The notes under the pieces are model-generated. The model was given only the letters and a program-made list of their open reading frames with translations, was not told where the DNA came from and searched no databases. 64,000 nucleotides of DNA from Bordetella ansorpii (GTDB lineage Bacteria; Pseudomonadota; Gammaproteobacteria; Burkholderiales; Burkholderiaceae_B). Within the stretch, counting starts at the first letter, position 1. Each line of letters starts with the position of its first letter. Shown here in pieces: positions 9,821-16,686 of this stretch. Made by a program: the position numbers and the translations under genes. Where the stretch lies: contig NZ_FKIF01000007.1 in the NCBI RefSeq assembly GCF_900078705.1, positions 868,001 to 932,000 of the forward strand, read 5' to 3'.

Positions 9821-9849
9821 AAGGGCAGTCCATACGGACTGCCCTTTTT
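9821..9849 (+). terminator. Intrinsic terminator after island tRNA-Thr
   Basis: AAGGGCAGTCC pairs perfectly with GGACTGCCCTT (4-nt loop), followed by a T run. It closely resembles the host terminator at 18864-18893 after the tRNA 3' half. Confidence 0.92.
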
Positions 9850-9863
9850 GCTATGGAGACCAG

Positions 9864-10295
9864 ATGGCGACGAACGGCAATGCGACCCTCGACCCACAGC
9901 TCACGGGAAACGTGGGGCTGTACTACTGCTGCTACCGTCTGTCTCTGCTCGGGTGGAACGTCATGCCTACGGCTCGCAACGCCCGAGGTGTTGACATCAT
10001 CGCCTACAGCCGCGATGCCTCCCGGTTCGTCGGCGTCCAGGTCAAAGCCTTGAGCAAGCGTGCGCCCGTACCGCTCGGACTCTCCCTCGACAAGATCATG
10101 GGAGACTTCTGGGTCATCGTGAACAAGGTCGCCACGTCCACGCCCTCGGCGTTCATCCTATTACCATCCGAAGTCCAAGAGCGCGCCCACCGCGGCGAAA
10201 AGGACGGCCGCATCTCCTACTGGCTTCAGCCCGGTAACTATGAGGTCGATGAGTTTCGCGAAGCCTGGGAGCGTATTGGCCACGGTGGTGTTTGA
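9864..10295 (+). CDS. PD-(D/E)XK nuclease-like protein
   Basis: A 143-residue protein begins MATNGNATLDPQLTGNVGLY; GGAG lies 5 nt before the ATG. An N-terminal helix (GLYYCCYRLSLLGWNV) is followed by GVDIIAYS (Asp44) and VGVQVKAL (Gln59-Val-Lys61). This D...QxK spacing is typical of Mrr/Hjc-type PD-(D/E)XK folds, some of which use Q instead of E. A catalytic activity is therefore possible but not shown. It starts 14 nt after the tRNA terminator, the first protein gene of the island. A role in defence or DNA processing would be an inference. Confidence 0.7.
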   Translation: MATNGNATLDPQLTGNVGLYYCCYRLSLLGWNVMPTARNARGVDIIAYSRDASRFVGVQVKALSKRAPVPLGLSLDKIMGDFWVIVNKVATSTPSAFILLPSEVQERAHRGEKDGRISYWLQPGNYEVDEFREAWERIGHGGV

Positions 10296-10316
10296 TGAAT
10301 GCGCCGGTATGCGGCG

Positions 10317-11159
10317 TCAAGCACCCTCGTCCCGCGATGATGCCTGCACCCCTCTTCGAATCTTCCTCAATTGAAGCTCCAGCCAGTCCTTCAAGTCCTC
10401 GTAGCTGTCTTCGCTGAGTTGCGCTGGCCATTGCAACATGACCTGCCCCTCATCCAACGTGAAGGTGTCCTGGCGCATGTTGGCGCTGGCCGCAATTGGG
10501 CGAGCCATGCTTGGGATCGGAGATTGCGCTTGACTCGGCGCTGGTCTTAGCAAGGACTCTACGTTCTGCTCTGGCTCTTGAGCAATACTTGACGAAGGGG
10601 CGGTCGCATCAACTGATGGCAGCCCCACCTCCACTCCGGAGGGTGCATAGAGCTTGGCGAACTCTGCGGTTATGCGCAGTTCCTTAATGAAATCGTCGAC
10701 AGCGTTCTCATTGAACTTCTTCTCGATGAGTAGGTAGTGCCGCAAGTTCGGATTCGATGGCAGTTCATCCGGCCAGCGAGCAAAGAGCTCCGCATGAATC
10801 TTGGGCATCAAAGCAGCACGTCGCACCGCTTCGTCTCGCTCTGACGAGTCGGGCCGTTCATCTAGCAATATCCGCAAGGCAAGGTCCGTAAGTCTTACGC
10901 GGCGCTGCTCCCCACTCCCTTTATCTTCCATCAGACCGTAAGCAATGAGGGCTGCAAGAACCCCTTTACCTCCGCTGCTGGAGACTGAGTAGCCCCAATG
11001 CTGAACTGCCACGGCGACGCCCGCCTCAGCCCGCCTCTCATGCATATAGAAGACCTGCGCTCTATCTAGAGCGGCCTTCAAATCGATTGCGGGATAAGCG
11101 GGGCTGCGATGCACTGCGTTTCGCTTGCCTGCCTTACCCTCTTGTTCCACTTCACTCAT
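10317..11159 (-). CDS. Unrecognised protein with probable winged-helix N-terminus
   Basis: A 280-residue soluble protein. Residues about 20-110 (SPAYPAIDLKAALDRAQVFY ... LTDLALRILLD) resemble a winged-helix DNA-binding fold. A Pro/Ser/Ala-rich linker covers about 175-225. The C-terminus (GQVMLQWPAQLSEDSYEDLK) is a short conserved-looking module seen in other hypothetical proteins. AGGGGG precedes the ATG. A strong promoter with TTGACA reads into it, back to back with the promoter of the small clamp-motif gene, so a regulatory role is plausible. Base composition is less GC-rich than its neighbours. Function unknown. Confidence 0.7.
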   Translation of the reverse strand: MSEVEQEGKAGKRNAVHRSPAYPAIDLKAALDRAQVFYMHERRAEAGVAVAVQHWGYSVSSSGGKGVLAALIAYGLMEDKGSGEQRRVRLTDLALRILLDERPDSSERDEAVRRAALMPKIHAELFARWPDELPSNPNLRHYLLIEKKFNENAVDDFIKELRITAEFAKLYAPSGVEVGLPSVDATAPSSSIAQEPEQNVESLLRPAPSQAQSPIPSMARPIAASANMRQDTFTLDEGQVMLQWPAQLSEDSYEDLKDWLELQLRKIRRGVQASSRDEGA

Positions 11160-11186
11160 GACTGGACCCCCTAGTGTGATGGGGTG

Positions 11187-11214
11187 ATTCTAAACCCAGT
11201 TCTCCATTTGTCAA
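11187..11214 (-). promoter_or_regulatory. Sigma-70 promoter for the winged-helix gene
   Basis: On the minus strand TTGACA and TAGAAT are separated by 16 nt, pointing to the gene whose ATG is at 11159. Confidence 0.75.
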
Positions 11215-11222
11215 AGAACCAG

Positions 11223-11252
11223 TTGCACAAGTCCGAGAACCACGTGTAGAAT
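11223..11252 (+). promoter_or_regulatory. Sigma-70 promoter for the structured leader and small clamp-motif gene
   Basis: TTGCAC and TAGAAT are separated by 18 nt. GAGAAC sits just before the -10 box here and also in the opposing promoter, giving an inverted GTTCTC/GAGAAC pair that could be a shared operator. Confidence 0.6.
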
Positions 11253-11304
11253 CGCCAACATCCCGGTGTGCATAGGGGCAGTCAGAGACCATTGGTCAAA
11301 GAAA

Positions 11305-11468
11305 AACCCCGATGCGCCGCTCTTGCAGGAGCGGCGACACCGGGGTTGTTTGGCGCAAGGTGAAACGGGGCGACCCCGCCACCTGCAACTGTCTTGTCAG
11401 GACAACCTGAGATTCTACGCTCAGGAGTTGCAGGCGACAACTGCTCCTCTAATCTCTTCGATTGGAGG
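11305..11468 (+). ncRNA. Structured leader RNA with a three-way junction and a hidden Shine-Dalgarno
   Basis: Helices seen in order: AACCCCG/CGGGGTT (11305-11311 with 11341-11347) enclosing CGCCGCTC/GAGCGGCG; CGGGG/CCCCG at 11366-11378; and an 8-bp stem CTGCAACT/AGTTGCAG (11383-11390 with 11426-11433) closing a junction with TTGT/ACAA and the perfect CCTGAG/CTCAGG hairpin. A 9-bp hairpin (11446-11454 with 11460-11468, one T-G pair) then covers the GGAGG of the next gene. The first hairpin with its A run would also act as a terminator on the minus strand. No reverse transcriptase is nearby, so it is not an obvious retron. Confidence 0.6.
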
Positions 11469-11475
11469 TAACGCT

Positions 11476-11601
11476 ATGGGCGTGCTTACCAAGGTGAAGA
11501 CCGTTTTCGTGACGGCATATACGCGGTTCCGCTTCGGCCGGATCGAGCATGTGTGCCAACACTGGCGGTCGCATCCTGGTCAGTTGAATCTGTTCGACTG
11601 A
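11476..11601 (+). CDS. 41-residue protein with C-terminal beta-clamp-type motif
   Basis: A perfect GGAGGT lies 7 nt before the ATG. The protein is short and basic (MGVLTKVKTVFVTAYTRFRF at the N-terminus) and ends HPGQLNLFD. QLxLF is the established consensus for peptides that dock on the DnaN sliding clamp. A conserved-looking Arg/His/Cys/Trp segment (HVCQHWRSH) precedes it. It has no signal peptide and no membrane segment. Its Shine-Dalgarno is buried in a 9-bp hairpin, so translation is probably restrained. It could be a clamp-directed inhibitor, toxin or replication modulator; function is inferred only. Confidence 0.6.
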   Translation: MGVLTKVKTVFVTAYTRFRFGRIEHVCQHWRSHPGQLNLFD

Positions 11602-11612
11602 TCTGGTTGCTT

Positions 11613-11656
11613 CCGGCTTACCCAGCCGGGCGGTGTGGGAACGGCTTCGGCCGTTC
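11613..11656 (+). other. Two perfect hairpins after the small clamp-motif gene
   Basis: CCGGCT/AGCCGG (11613-11618 with 11624-11629) and GAACGGC-TTCG-GCCGTTC (11639-11656, a UUCG tetraloop). No T run follows, so they are not a standard terminator; they may stabilise the transcript 3' end. Confidence 0.55.
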
Positions 11657-11714
11657 TCCTCCGTCACCGACGCCCAGATGAACCGATACCCGCAGAAGTA
11701 CCCATTCCATCAAC
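11633..11714 (+). pseudogene. 5' fragment of a gene interrupted by the IS (uncertain)
   Basis: The frame reads ...VTDAQMNRYPQKYPFHQ (possible GTG at 11633 or ATG at 11678) and runs into the IS terminus. Its continuation is probably the fragment at 13040-13180. The start is unsure because no Shine-Dalgarno is visible and the frame overlaps the second hairpin. Confidence 0.35.
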
Positions 11715-11747
11715 TGAATCGCCCCGGTTTTCGCGGAGGCTGTTTGG

Positions 11748-12698
11748 TTAAAGTAAAACAGCCTCCCCGGCGGATGTACCGAGTAGGTTGTAGTAGTTTG
11801 CCTCAGCCTCGGCCGGCGGGATATAGCCGATGGATGAGTGCAGGCGCTTATGGTTGAACCAAGCGACCCATTCCAGGGTTGCCAGCTCGACAGATTCCCT
11901 GGTTTTCCAGGGTGCGCGGCGGTGAGTCAGTTCAGCCTTGTACAAGCCGTTGATGGTCTCGGCCAAGGCGTTGTCGTAACTGTCACCACGGCTGCCCACG
12001 GACGGCTCGATGCCCGCTTCGGCCAGGCGTTCGCTATAGCGGATGCTGACGTACTGCGATCCCCTATCGGAGTGATGGGTCAGAGAACCATCGTTGCCAG
12101 GCTGGCGGGCGTATAGGGCCTGCTCCAGCGCATCAAGCACGAAGTCCGTCGTCATGGATTTACTCACGCGCCAGCCGACAATGCGCCGGGCGTAGACGTC
12201 GATGACGAAGGCCACGTACAGCCAGCCCTGCCAGGTCAAGACGTAGGTGAAGTCCGAGACCCACAACTGGTTCGGCCGCTCGGCCCGGAACTGCCGGTTG
12301 ACCCGATCCATTGGACGGCTTGCGGCATCATCAGCGATGGTCGTTCGCAGCCGCTTGCCGCGCCGCACGCCTTGCAGGCCCTGAGCGCGCATCAGTCGTT
12401 CGACCGTACAACGGGCCACCATCACGCCTTCGCGGTTCAACTGCCGCCAGACCTTGTCGGCGCCGTAGACGCGATGGTTCTCTTGCCAGACTCGCTGGAC
12501 GTGCGGCATGAGCTGTTCGTCACGCCGCGCACGGTCGCTGCGCCGCGCCGGATCGCGCAGCCGCTCGGCATGGCGCCGATAGGCCGACGAGGCAACCTGC
12601 AACACCTTGCAGATCGGCTCGACCCCGTAAACCTCCCGGTGCCGGTCGATGTAGGTGTTTACGACTTCAGTTTGCGGTCGAGCTCCGCCTGCGCGAAA
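11748..12698 (-). CDS. IS3-family transposase OrfB (DDE catalytic domain)
   Basis: The frame downstream of the slip site encodes the integrase core: LWVSDFTYV (first Asp), [11 protein letters not shown] (second Asp) and [14 protein letters not shown] (Glu), with the HTH_21 segment ahead of it ([15 protein letters not shown]). OrfB alone lacks a good start and is expected as an OrfAB fusion made by -1 slippage on six T residues at 12696-12701. The catalytic triad is intact, so it may be active. Confidence 0.92.
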   Translation of the reverse strand, partial: FRAGGARPQTEVVNTYIDRHREVYGVEPICKVLQVASSAYRRHAERLRDPARRSDRARRDEQLMPHVQRVWQENHRVYGADKVWRQLNREGVMVARCTVERLMRAQGLQGVRRGKRLRTTIADDAASRPMDRVNRQFRAERPNQLWVSDFTYVLTWQGWLYVAFVIDVYARRIVGWRVSKSMTTDFVLDALEQALYARQPGNDGSLTHHSDRGSQYVSIRYSERLAEAGIEPSVGSRGDSYDNALAETINGLYKAELTHRRAPWKTRESVELATLEWVAWFNHKRLHSSIGYIPPAEAEANYYNLLGTSAGEAVLL

Positions 12699-12988
12699 AA
12701 AGCGCTGGCCGTGCGCAGGATGTCGTTGGCGCGGCGCAGCTCTCGGTTCTCCCGCTCCAACTCCTTGATGCGTTCTCGCTCGCTGGTGGTGACGCCTTCG
12801 CGCTGTCCGCTGTCGACTTCGTGGCGCTTGACCCAGGTCAGCAGCGTCTGCGCCGAGCAGCCGATCTTGGGCGCGATGGACTCGACCGCCACCCACAGCG
12901 ACGGGTACTCGCTGCGAGATTCCTGCACCAGGCGCACTGCGCGCTCGCGCACTTCCGGGGAAAACTTGTTCGCGTTGTTCTTGCTCAT
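12659..12988 (-). CDS. IS3-family transposase OrfA
   Basis: A 109-residue protein has an N-terminal helix-turn-helix ([15 protein letters not shown] ... [14 protein letters not shown]) and a leucine-zipper-like coiled coil ([20 protein letters not shown]), the usual OrfA design. It ends just past the slippery T6 run that gives access to the OrfB frame. Confidence 0.92.
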   Translation of the reverse strand: MSKNNANKFSPEVRERAVRLVQESRSEYPSLWVAVESIAPKIGCSAQTLLTWVKRHEVDSGQREGVTTSERERIKELERENRELRRANDILRTASAFFAQAELDRKLKS

Positions 12989-13039
12989 GGCTCACATTCT
13001 CTCAAGAGTTGGAGCCTCCGCGATACCCGGGGCGGTTCA

Positions 13040-13180
13040 CGCCTGCGGGTCAAGGTCGAGGAGAGCAGCGGCCTGGATGCTGACGCCCTGCTCAAGATGC
13101 CGAGCGAGGACCGCAAGACCCTGGCAGAGCTACTGGCGAAGTACGAGGCGAACAAGGAGCGCGAAGATGGCGGAAGCTAA
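13040..13180 (+). pseudogene. 3' fragment of the gene interrupted by the IS
   Basis: The frame is open from the IS edge and encodes RLRVKVEESSGLDADALLKM followed by a helical, acidic/basic C-terminus ending EANKEREDGGS. It has no start of its own. Its stop overlaps the next gene by 14 nt, so it was the first member of the following operon. Function unknown. Confidence 0.6.
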
Positions 13181-13427
13181 GAAACTGAGCATGGCCGAGG
13201 CCCTGGAGCACGCCGAGCTGATCGAGGGCACGCTCGACAGGTTCGAGGAGACGGCGCCTGAGGCCGTGCGCGCCCTGGGCGGCCGTGACGTGCTCGCCGC
13301 CTGCTCGGAGATGACATGCATCGGCCCGATGCCGCGGCTTGACCAGGAGACCTGGGAGAAGTTGTCCAGGGAGTACCAGGAGCGGCGCGACTGGGAGGCG
13401 CGGATCAAGGACGGAGGCGCACAGTGA
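13167..13427 (+). CDS. Small unrecognised island protein (86 aa)
   Basis: GGAG lies 7 nt before the ATG. The protein is acidic and helical (MAEAKKLSMAEALEHAELIE ...), with no membrane segment or known motif. It overlaps the preceding fragment by 14 nt and the next gene by 4 nt (GTGA), so it is in a translationally coupled operon. The IS may have separated this operon from its promoter. Confidence 0.65.
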   Translation: MAEAKKLSMAEALEHAELIEGTLDRFEETAPEAVRALGGRDVLAACSEMTCIGPMPRLDQETWEKLSREYQERRDWEARIKDGGAQ

Positions 13428-13840
13428 GCGGCAGCCCCGTCGAGGTGGCGGGCGTCCTCTATGCGAGCATCAGTCAGGCCGCGAGGGCGCACGGCATAAG
13501 CCAGCATGGGATGGAGTGGCGGATCGACTCCGACTCGTTCCCCGATCACAAGCGCCTGCCCGTCATCCGGCGACCTGCGGGTGACCATCTCGTCGGTCGC
13601 GCCCTGATCGACCCCGAGCGCTGGCCCTTCGACGGCGACCTGTCCCGACGCGCGCCCGTGCTCGATCCCAACATCAATCCGCCCCGCGTCGTGCGTCGCG
13701 TCGGCTGGCTCCGCTGCATGCGGTGCAGCCGTCCCACCTTCTCCGAAGACGTTGTCGGCATCCGTATCTGCTTCGAGTGTGGAGGCTCGGGCAGTGTCCC
13801 CATCGGGCGCATCTCGGACCTCGTAGACGAGACCATCTGA
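13424..13840 (+). CDS. Island protein with NUMOD1-like helix-turn-helix and zinc ribbon
   Basis: The GTG start overlaps the previous stop by 4 nt. The N-terminus (VEVAGVLYASISQAARAHGI) resembles the short helix-turn-helix modules found next to homing endonucleases and in phage proteins. Near the C-terminus two CxxC pairs (C98-C101 and C116-C119) are spaced like a zinc ribbon. The 138 residues have no nuclease motif. A DNA-binding role is likely; the target is unknown. Confidence 0.6.
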   Translation: MSGSPVEVAGVLYASISQAARAHGISQHGMEWRIDSDSFPDHKRLPVIRRPAGDHLVGRALIDPERWPFDGDLSRRAPVLDPNINPPRVVRRVGWLRCMRCSRPTFSEDVVGIRICFECGGSGSVPIGRISDLVDETI

Positions 13841-14057
13841 TTGCCTATCAGTCGGTCATGGCGCCCAAGCCCTTGATCCGCTTGCCAGTCGGCGCCATCG
13901 CGCCCCGCTGAAACACAGCATGGCAAATGTTGGTATCGCCAACCAGCGCGCCACGACACATTGACAGCATCCGGCCGCGCATTGGCGTGCGGCCAGCCCG
14001 ACTGGCTCGGGTGCTCGCACATGCGGCCGGAGGACCCCAACCTCAGGAGCCCCGAGC

Positions 14058-14759
14058 ATGAAGATTACCCTCACCGACACGCCCCTGCTGAACACCCAGC
14101 AGATCGGCGAACTGGCGTCCAGCCTGGATGCCATCCACACCCGCGTCCTCAAGGCCATCGAGCGCCTGAACAAGGACGTGGCCGCCAAGAAGACCGAGAT
14201 CGCCTCCCGCTGGAAGCACTCCTCGGGCTTTTCCGGTGCCGACGTGGCGCGCTTCGCGCAGACCGAGACCCTGGCCGCCATCGGGCAAATCAAGGACAAC
14301 AGCCGCGCCGAGCTCGACGGCCTGCTCAAGCAGGCGGGCGCACCCCACGCCCAACTCGTCGCGCAGCGCCCGTTCTACGACAGCCCCGCCAAGGTTCTGT
14401 CCCGCGCCGCGCTCGGCGACCCGAAGCGCACGGAGTACCTCCAGCAGCTTCAGCACGCCGGACCCGCCGAGCTCGGCCACATGGCCCAGGTCGCGGCCGG
14501 CACCAAAAATGTCGCCCTGGCCTCGGCCGTCCTGTCGCTGCTGGACAAGATGCCCAGCAAGGACCGTCCGGTCGGCCCTGCCGAGCTCGCGGTCGCCATG
14601 AAGCTGGAAGATTACGAGAAGGTCCGCGAGTACATCAAGCTGGGCGATGCGCGCCTCCAGGGCATCTTGGTCGCCGTCCGCACCTGCAGTCGGGCCGCTC
14701 GAATCCGCTCAACACCGTCTCCCTCGCGATGCGTGAGCAGGAGATCGACCATGCCCTGA
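14058..14759 (+). CDS. Unrecognised island protein, probably frameshifted near its C-terminus
   Basis: AGGAG lies 8 nt before the ATG. The 233-residue frame is helical and acidic to about residue 208 (…VREYIKLGDARLQGILVAVR) and then becomes Arg/Ser-rich junk. The +1-shifted frame from about 14684 reads LQSGRSNPLNTVSLAMREQE and continues with a natural-looking acidic end to a stop at 14785. Adding one C in CGCACC-TGCAG would restore it. So either a base was lost or this is an assembly error. It overlaps the next gene in the restored form. Function unknown. Confidence 0.6.
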   Translation: MKITLTDTPLLNTQQIGELASSLDAIHTRVLKAIERLNKDVAAKKTEIASRWKHSSGFSGADVARFAQTETLAAIGQIKDNSRAELDGLLKQAGAPHAQLVAQRPFYDSPAKVLSRAALGDPKRTEYLQQLQHAGPAELGHMAQVAAGTKNVALASAVLSLLDKMPSKDRPVGPAELAVAMKLEDYEKVREYIKLGDARLQGILVAVRTCSRAARIRSTPSPSRCVSRRSTMP

Positions 14760-14771
14760 TCGGTGGCGGCG

Positions 14772-15038
14772 ATGGCGACGACTAAGCTCCCCGTTTATCC
14801 GGCAGACCACCCGGTAGCCTTGGCACTGCGTGCGATATGCAGCGCCGTAACCAGCGGCCGTGAACTGATCGACGCCCTGGTCGAGACCGCCACAAGCGCC
14901 GGGGTGAAGCCCTTCTCCGACGAATTCGACTTGGTTGCCGCGATGGCGGGCCTGCCGTACAGCCGGGCGTGGGACGCCTACCTGGACCGTGAGACCTGGG
15001 CACTGGCCGAAAGCCGGCCCTTGGCCCACGTCCACTGA
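14772..15038 (+). CDS. Small unrecognised island protein (88 aa)
   Basis: Starts MATTKLPVYPADHPVALALR; the frame-restored end of the previous gene overlaps it by 14 nt. It is helical, with no membrane segment and no known motif. It is the last gene before a strong terminator, closing the operon that starts at the IS edge. Confidence 0.6.
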   Translation: MATTKLPVYPADHPVALALRAICSAVTSGRELIDALVETATSAGVKPFSDEFDLVAAMAGLPYSRAWDAYLDRETWALAESRPLAHVH

Positions 15039-15059
15039 TCCTGTTTGCACCGTGTTCGA

Positions 15060-15088
15060 GGGGCGATCCGTGACGGGTCGCCCCTTTT
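15060..15088 (+). terminator. Intrinsic terminator ending the small-gene operon
   Basis: A 10-bp stem GGGGCGATCC/GGGTCGCCCC (one T-G pair), 5-nt loop, then TTTT. It lies between convergent operons. Confidence 0.88.
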
Positions 15089-15092
15089 CATT

Positions 15093-15614
15093 TCAAGGCT
15101 TTAATGGCGGCTCGCCTTCTGACGAAATGTTAGATGGTGTGTCGCCCGACGCCGCTGCAAGACCGCCCTGCTCCTCGTGACGAGGTTGTGTGTCGTCAGC
15201 GGGCTTGCGGAAGGCGTCGCCCTTGCGCGCCCGCGCGGTGGACAACTCCACGATCCTGTCTATCACCCGCGCCGAGTCGACCCACTTCATCACCAGTCGG
15301 CTGGGGTCCATGCCGTACTCCGCCACGATGTCCCTCAGTTGGTCCAGGGACAGCTTCTCCAGAGAGGCGCGGAGGGCGGTTTCCCCGTCGCGGACGACCT
15401 GCACGGGGTCGAGTGCAGCCGGGGGGCGCCGGTTCTTCCCGCGCTTGGCCTCGCTGCCTGCCGACTCGACCGCTGGGGCCTCCTTGGGCTGCTTGCGCTT
15501 GCCCGACGCCTGGGCGCCGAGCGCGTCGTTCAGCGCCGCCTCGAACTCGGGGTTGCGCTCCGCCTCCTCGATCACGACCCGCACCAGCCGGTTGAGTGTG
15601 TTCCTTAGGCTCAC
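15093..15614 (-). CDS. Probable partition partner of the ParA-type ATPase
   Basis: A 173-residue protein begins at a GTG that overlaps the ParA stop by 4 nt (GTGA), the position normally held by the centromere-binding partner. N-terminal helices (MSLRNTLNRLVRVVIEEAER) lead to a charged linker, then a helical segment (SLDQLRDIVAEYGMDPSRLV) and a disordered tail. No ParB or ribbon-helix-helix signature is visible. Its role is inferred from position only. Confidence 0.6.
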   Translation of the reverse strand: MSLRNTLNRLVRVVIEEAERNPEFEAALNDALGAQASGKRKQPKEAPAVESAGSEAKRGKNRRPPAALDPVQVVRDGETALRASLEKLSLDQLRDIVAEYGMDPSRLVMKWVDSARVIDRIVELSTARARKGDAFRKPADDTQPRHEEQGGLAAASGDTPSNISSEGEPPLKP

Positions 15615-16672
15615 AGCTCGTCCTCCAGGTCATTCCAGATTTCCCTCGCGAGGGCGATGTAGGTCGAGGTCAGGCCGTTCGGGTCGGAGCCGTACTTCTG
15701 GCGCAGCGTCCTCTTGTGGGGCGAGAACTCCGCCGCCGCCGAGGCTGTGTTGGTCTGCTTGACCGTCGTGTTGAAAACCTCCGGCACGTTCGTGTCCTTC
15801 TTGAGTTGGCGGAGCATGGTGTTGTGCACCGTCGAGTTGGCCTGGTACTTCGTGATGACGATACCCAGCGGGTCAATCTCCTCGCCAATGGCGTCGGCGA
15901 ACTCGCCCACGCGGGTCACGATCTGCGGGATACCGTAGGTCGAGAGGTGGTCCGGGATGGTCGGGATGATGTAGGCGTCCGAAAGGCGCAGGCCGTTGAG
16001 CGTAACGATGCCCAGGTTCGGCGGGCAGTCGATGATGACGATATCGTAGTCGTCCAGCTTCGACTTGACCGCCCTCCAGAGGAGCTCGACCGGGTTCACA
16101 GCGTAGAACTTGCCGGAGGGTGCCGACGCGAGCTGATCCTGCACGTCGATCAGGTCGAGGCTCGACGGCAGCAGGTCGATGGTCCTGGCCTCCTGGACGT
16201 CGCCCACGCGCTTCTGGAGCGTGGCGCCGAGGTCGAACTTCTTGTCGTCGGGGTTCATGGCGTCCTTGAACAACTGGGCCAGCGTGTGCCCTTGTTCGTT
16301 CAGCTCAAGCCACTTGTCTTCCCCGAGCAGCATGATGGTTGCGTTGGTCTGCGGATCGAGGTCTATGACTAGGACCTTCTTCTGCATCTCCGCCGAGAAG
16401 ACTTCGGCCAAGGCTACGGACGTGGTCGTTTTAGCAACGCCACCCTTCAAGTTGATCGTAGAAATTACATGCGCCATTGGAGTGTTCCTTTTGTTTCGCT
16501 TCAGCCAAGATCGGATCTGTGAGCGCCGGAATATCGGCCCGGAAGCTAGCTCCGCGACCGGGCTAGGAAAGTCCGACGCCCGCACCCGCCAGTTGGCGAC
16601 TGCTTGACGAGACACCCCTGCCATCTCGGCAATCTCACCTATCCCCACCAGTTCATCGTTCTGTTGAGCCAT
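15611..16672 (-). CDS. ParA-type partition ATPase with N-terminal helix-turn-helix
   Basis: The deviant Walker A motif KGGVAKTT (residues 76-83), the DLDPQTNAT loop and DYDIVIIDCPPNLG (Walker B) define the ParA/Soj family. Residues 10-30 (IGEIAEMAGVSRQAVANWRV) form a helix-turn-helix, as in type Ia ParA proteins that repress their own promoter. I chose the ATG giving MAQQNDELVG; a start 15 codons upstream would cover the operator region. Two perfect inverted repeats lie just upstream. In an integrated island it may stabilise an excised circular form. Confidence 0.88.
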   Translation of the reverse strand: MAQQNDELVGIGEIAEMAGVSRQAVANWRVRASDFPSPVAELASGPIFRRSQIRSWLKRNKRNTPMAHVISTINLKGGVAKTTTSVALAEVFSAEMQKKVLVIDLDPQTNATIMLLGEDKWLELNEQGHTLAQLFKDAMNPDDKKFDLGATLQKRVGDVQEARTIDLLPSSLDLIDVQDQLASAPSGKFYAVNPVELLWRAVKSKLDDYDIVIIDCPPNLGIVTLNGLRLSDAYIIPTIPDHLSTYGIPQIVTRVGEFADAIGEEIDPLGIVITKYQANSTVHNTMLRQLKKDTNVPEVFNTTVKQTNTASAAAEFSPHKRTLRQKYGSDPNGLTSTYIALAREIWNDLEDEL

Positions 16673-16686
16673 GCTCTTAAAAATCC

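Larger units (their letters stand above)
11715..13039 (-). mobile_element. IS3-family insertion sequence
   Basis: Imperfect 27-bp terminal inverted repeats (11715-11741 and 13013-13039) share CGCCCCGG and TCGCGGAGGCT, each ending TGA...TCA. Between them are orfA and orfB in overlapping frames with a slippery T6 run, the IS3 layout. The length is 1325 bp. No matching 3-5 bp target duplication is visible (AAC on one side, CGC on the other), which suggests an old insertion or later rearrangement. Confidence 0.9.

Noticed and set aside
11305..11468. Retron or CRISPR-associated RNA
   Set aside because: No reverse transcriptase, no Cas gene and no repeat-spacer pattern is nearby.
13855..13915. 17-codon ORF (MAPKPLIRLPVGAIAPR) inside an ATGGCGCC/GGCGCCAT inverted repeat
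   Set aside because: It has no Shine-Dalgarno and no support beyond its length; the inverted repeat is noted but not interpretable.
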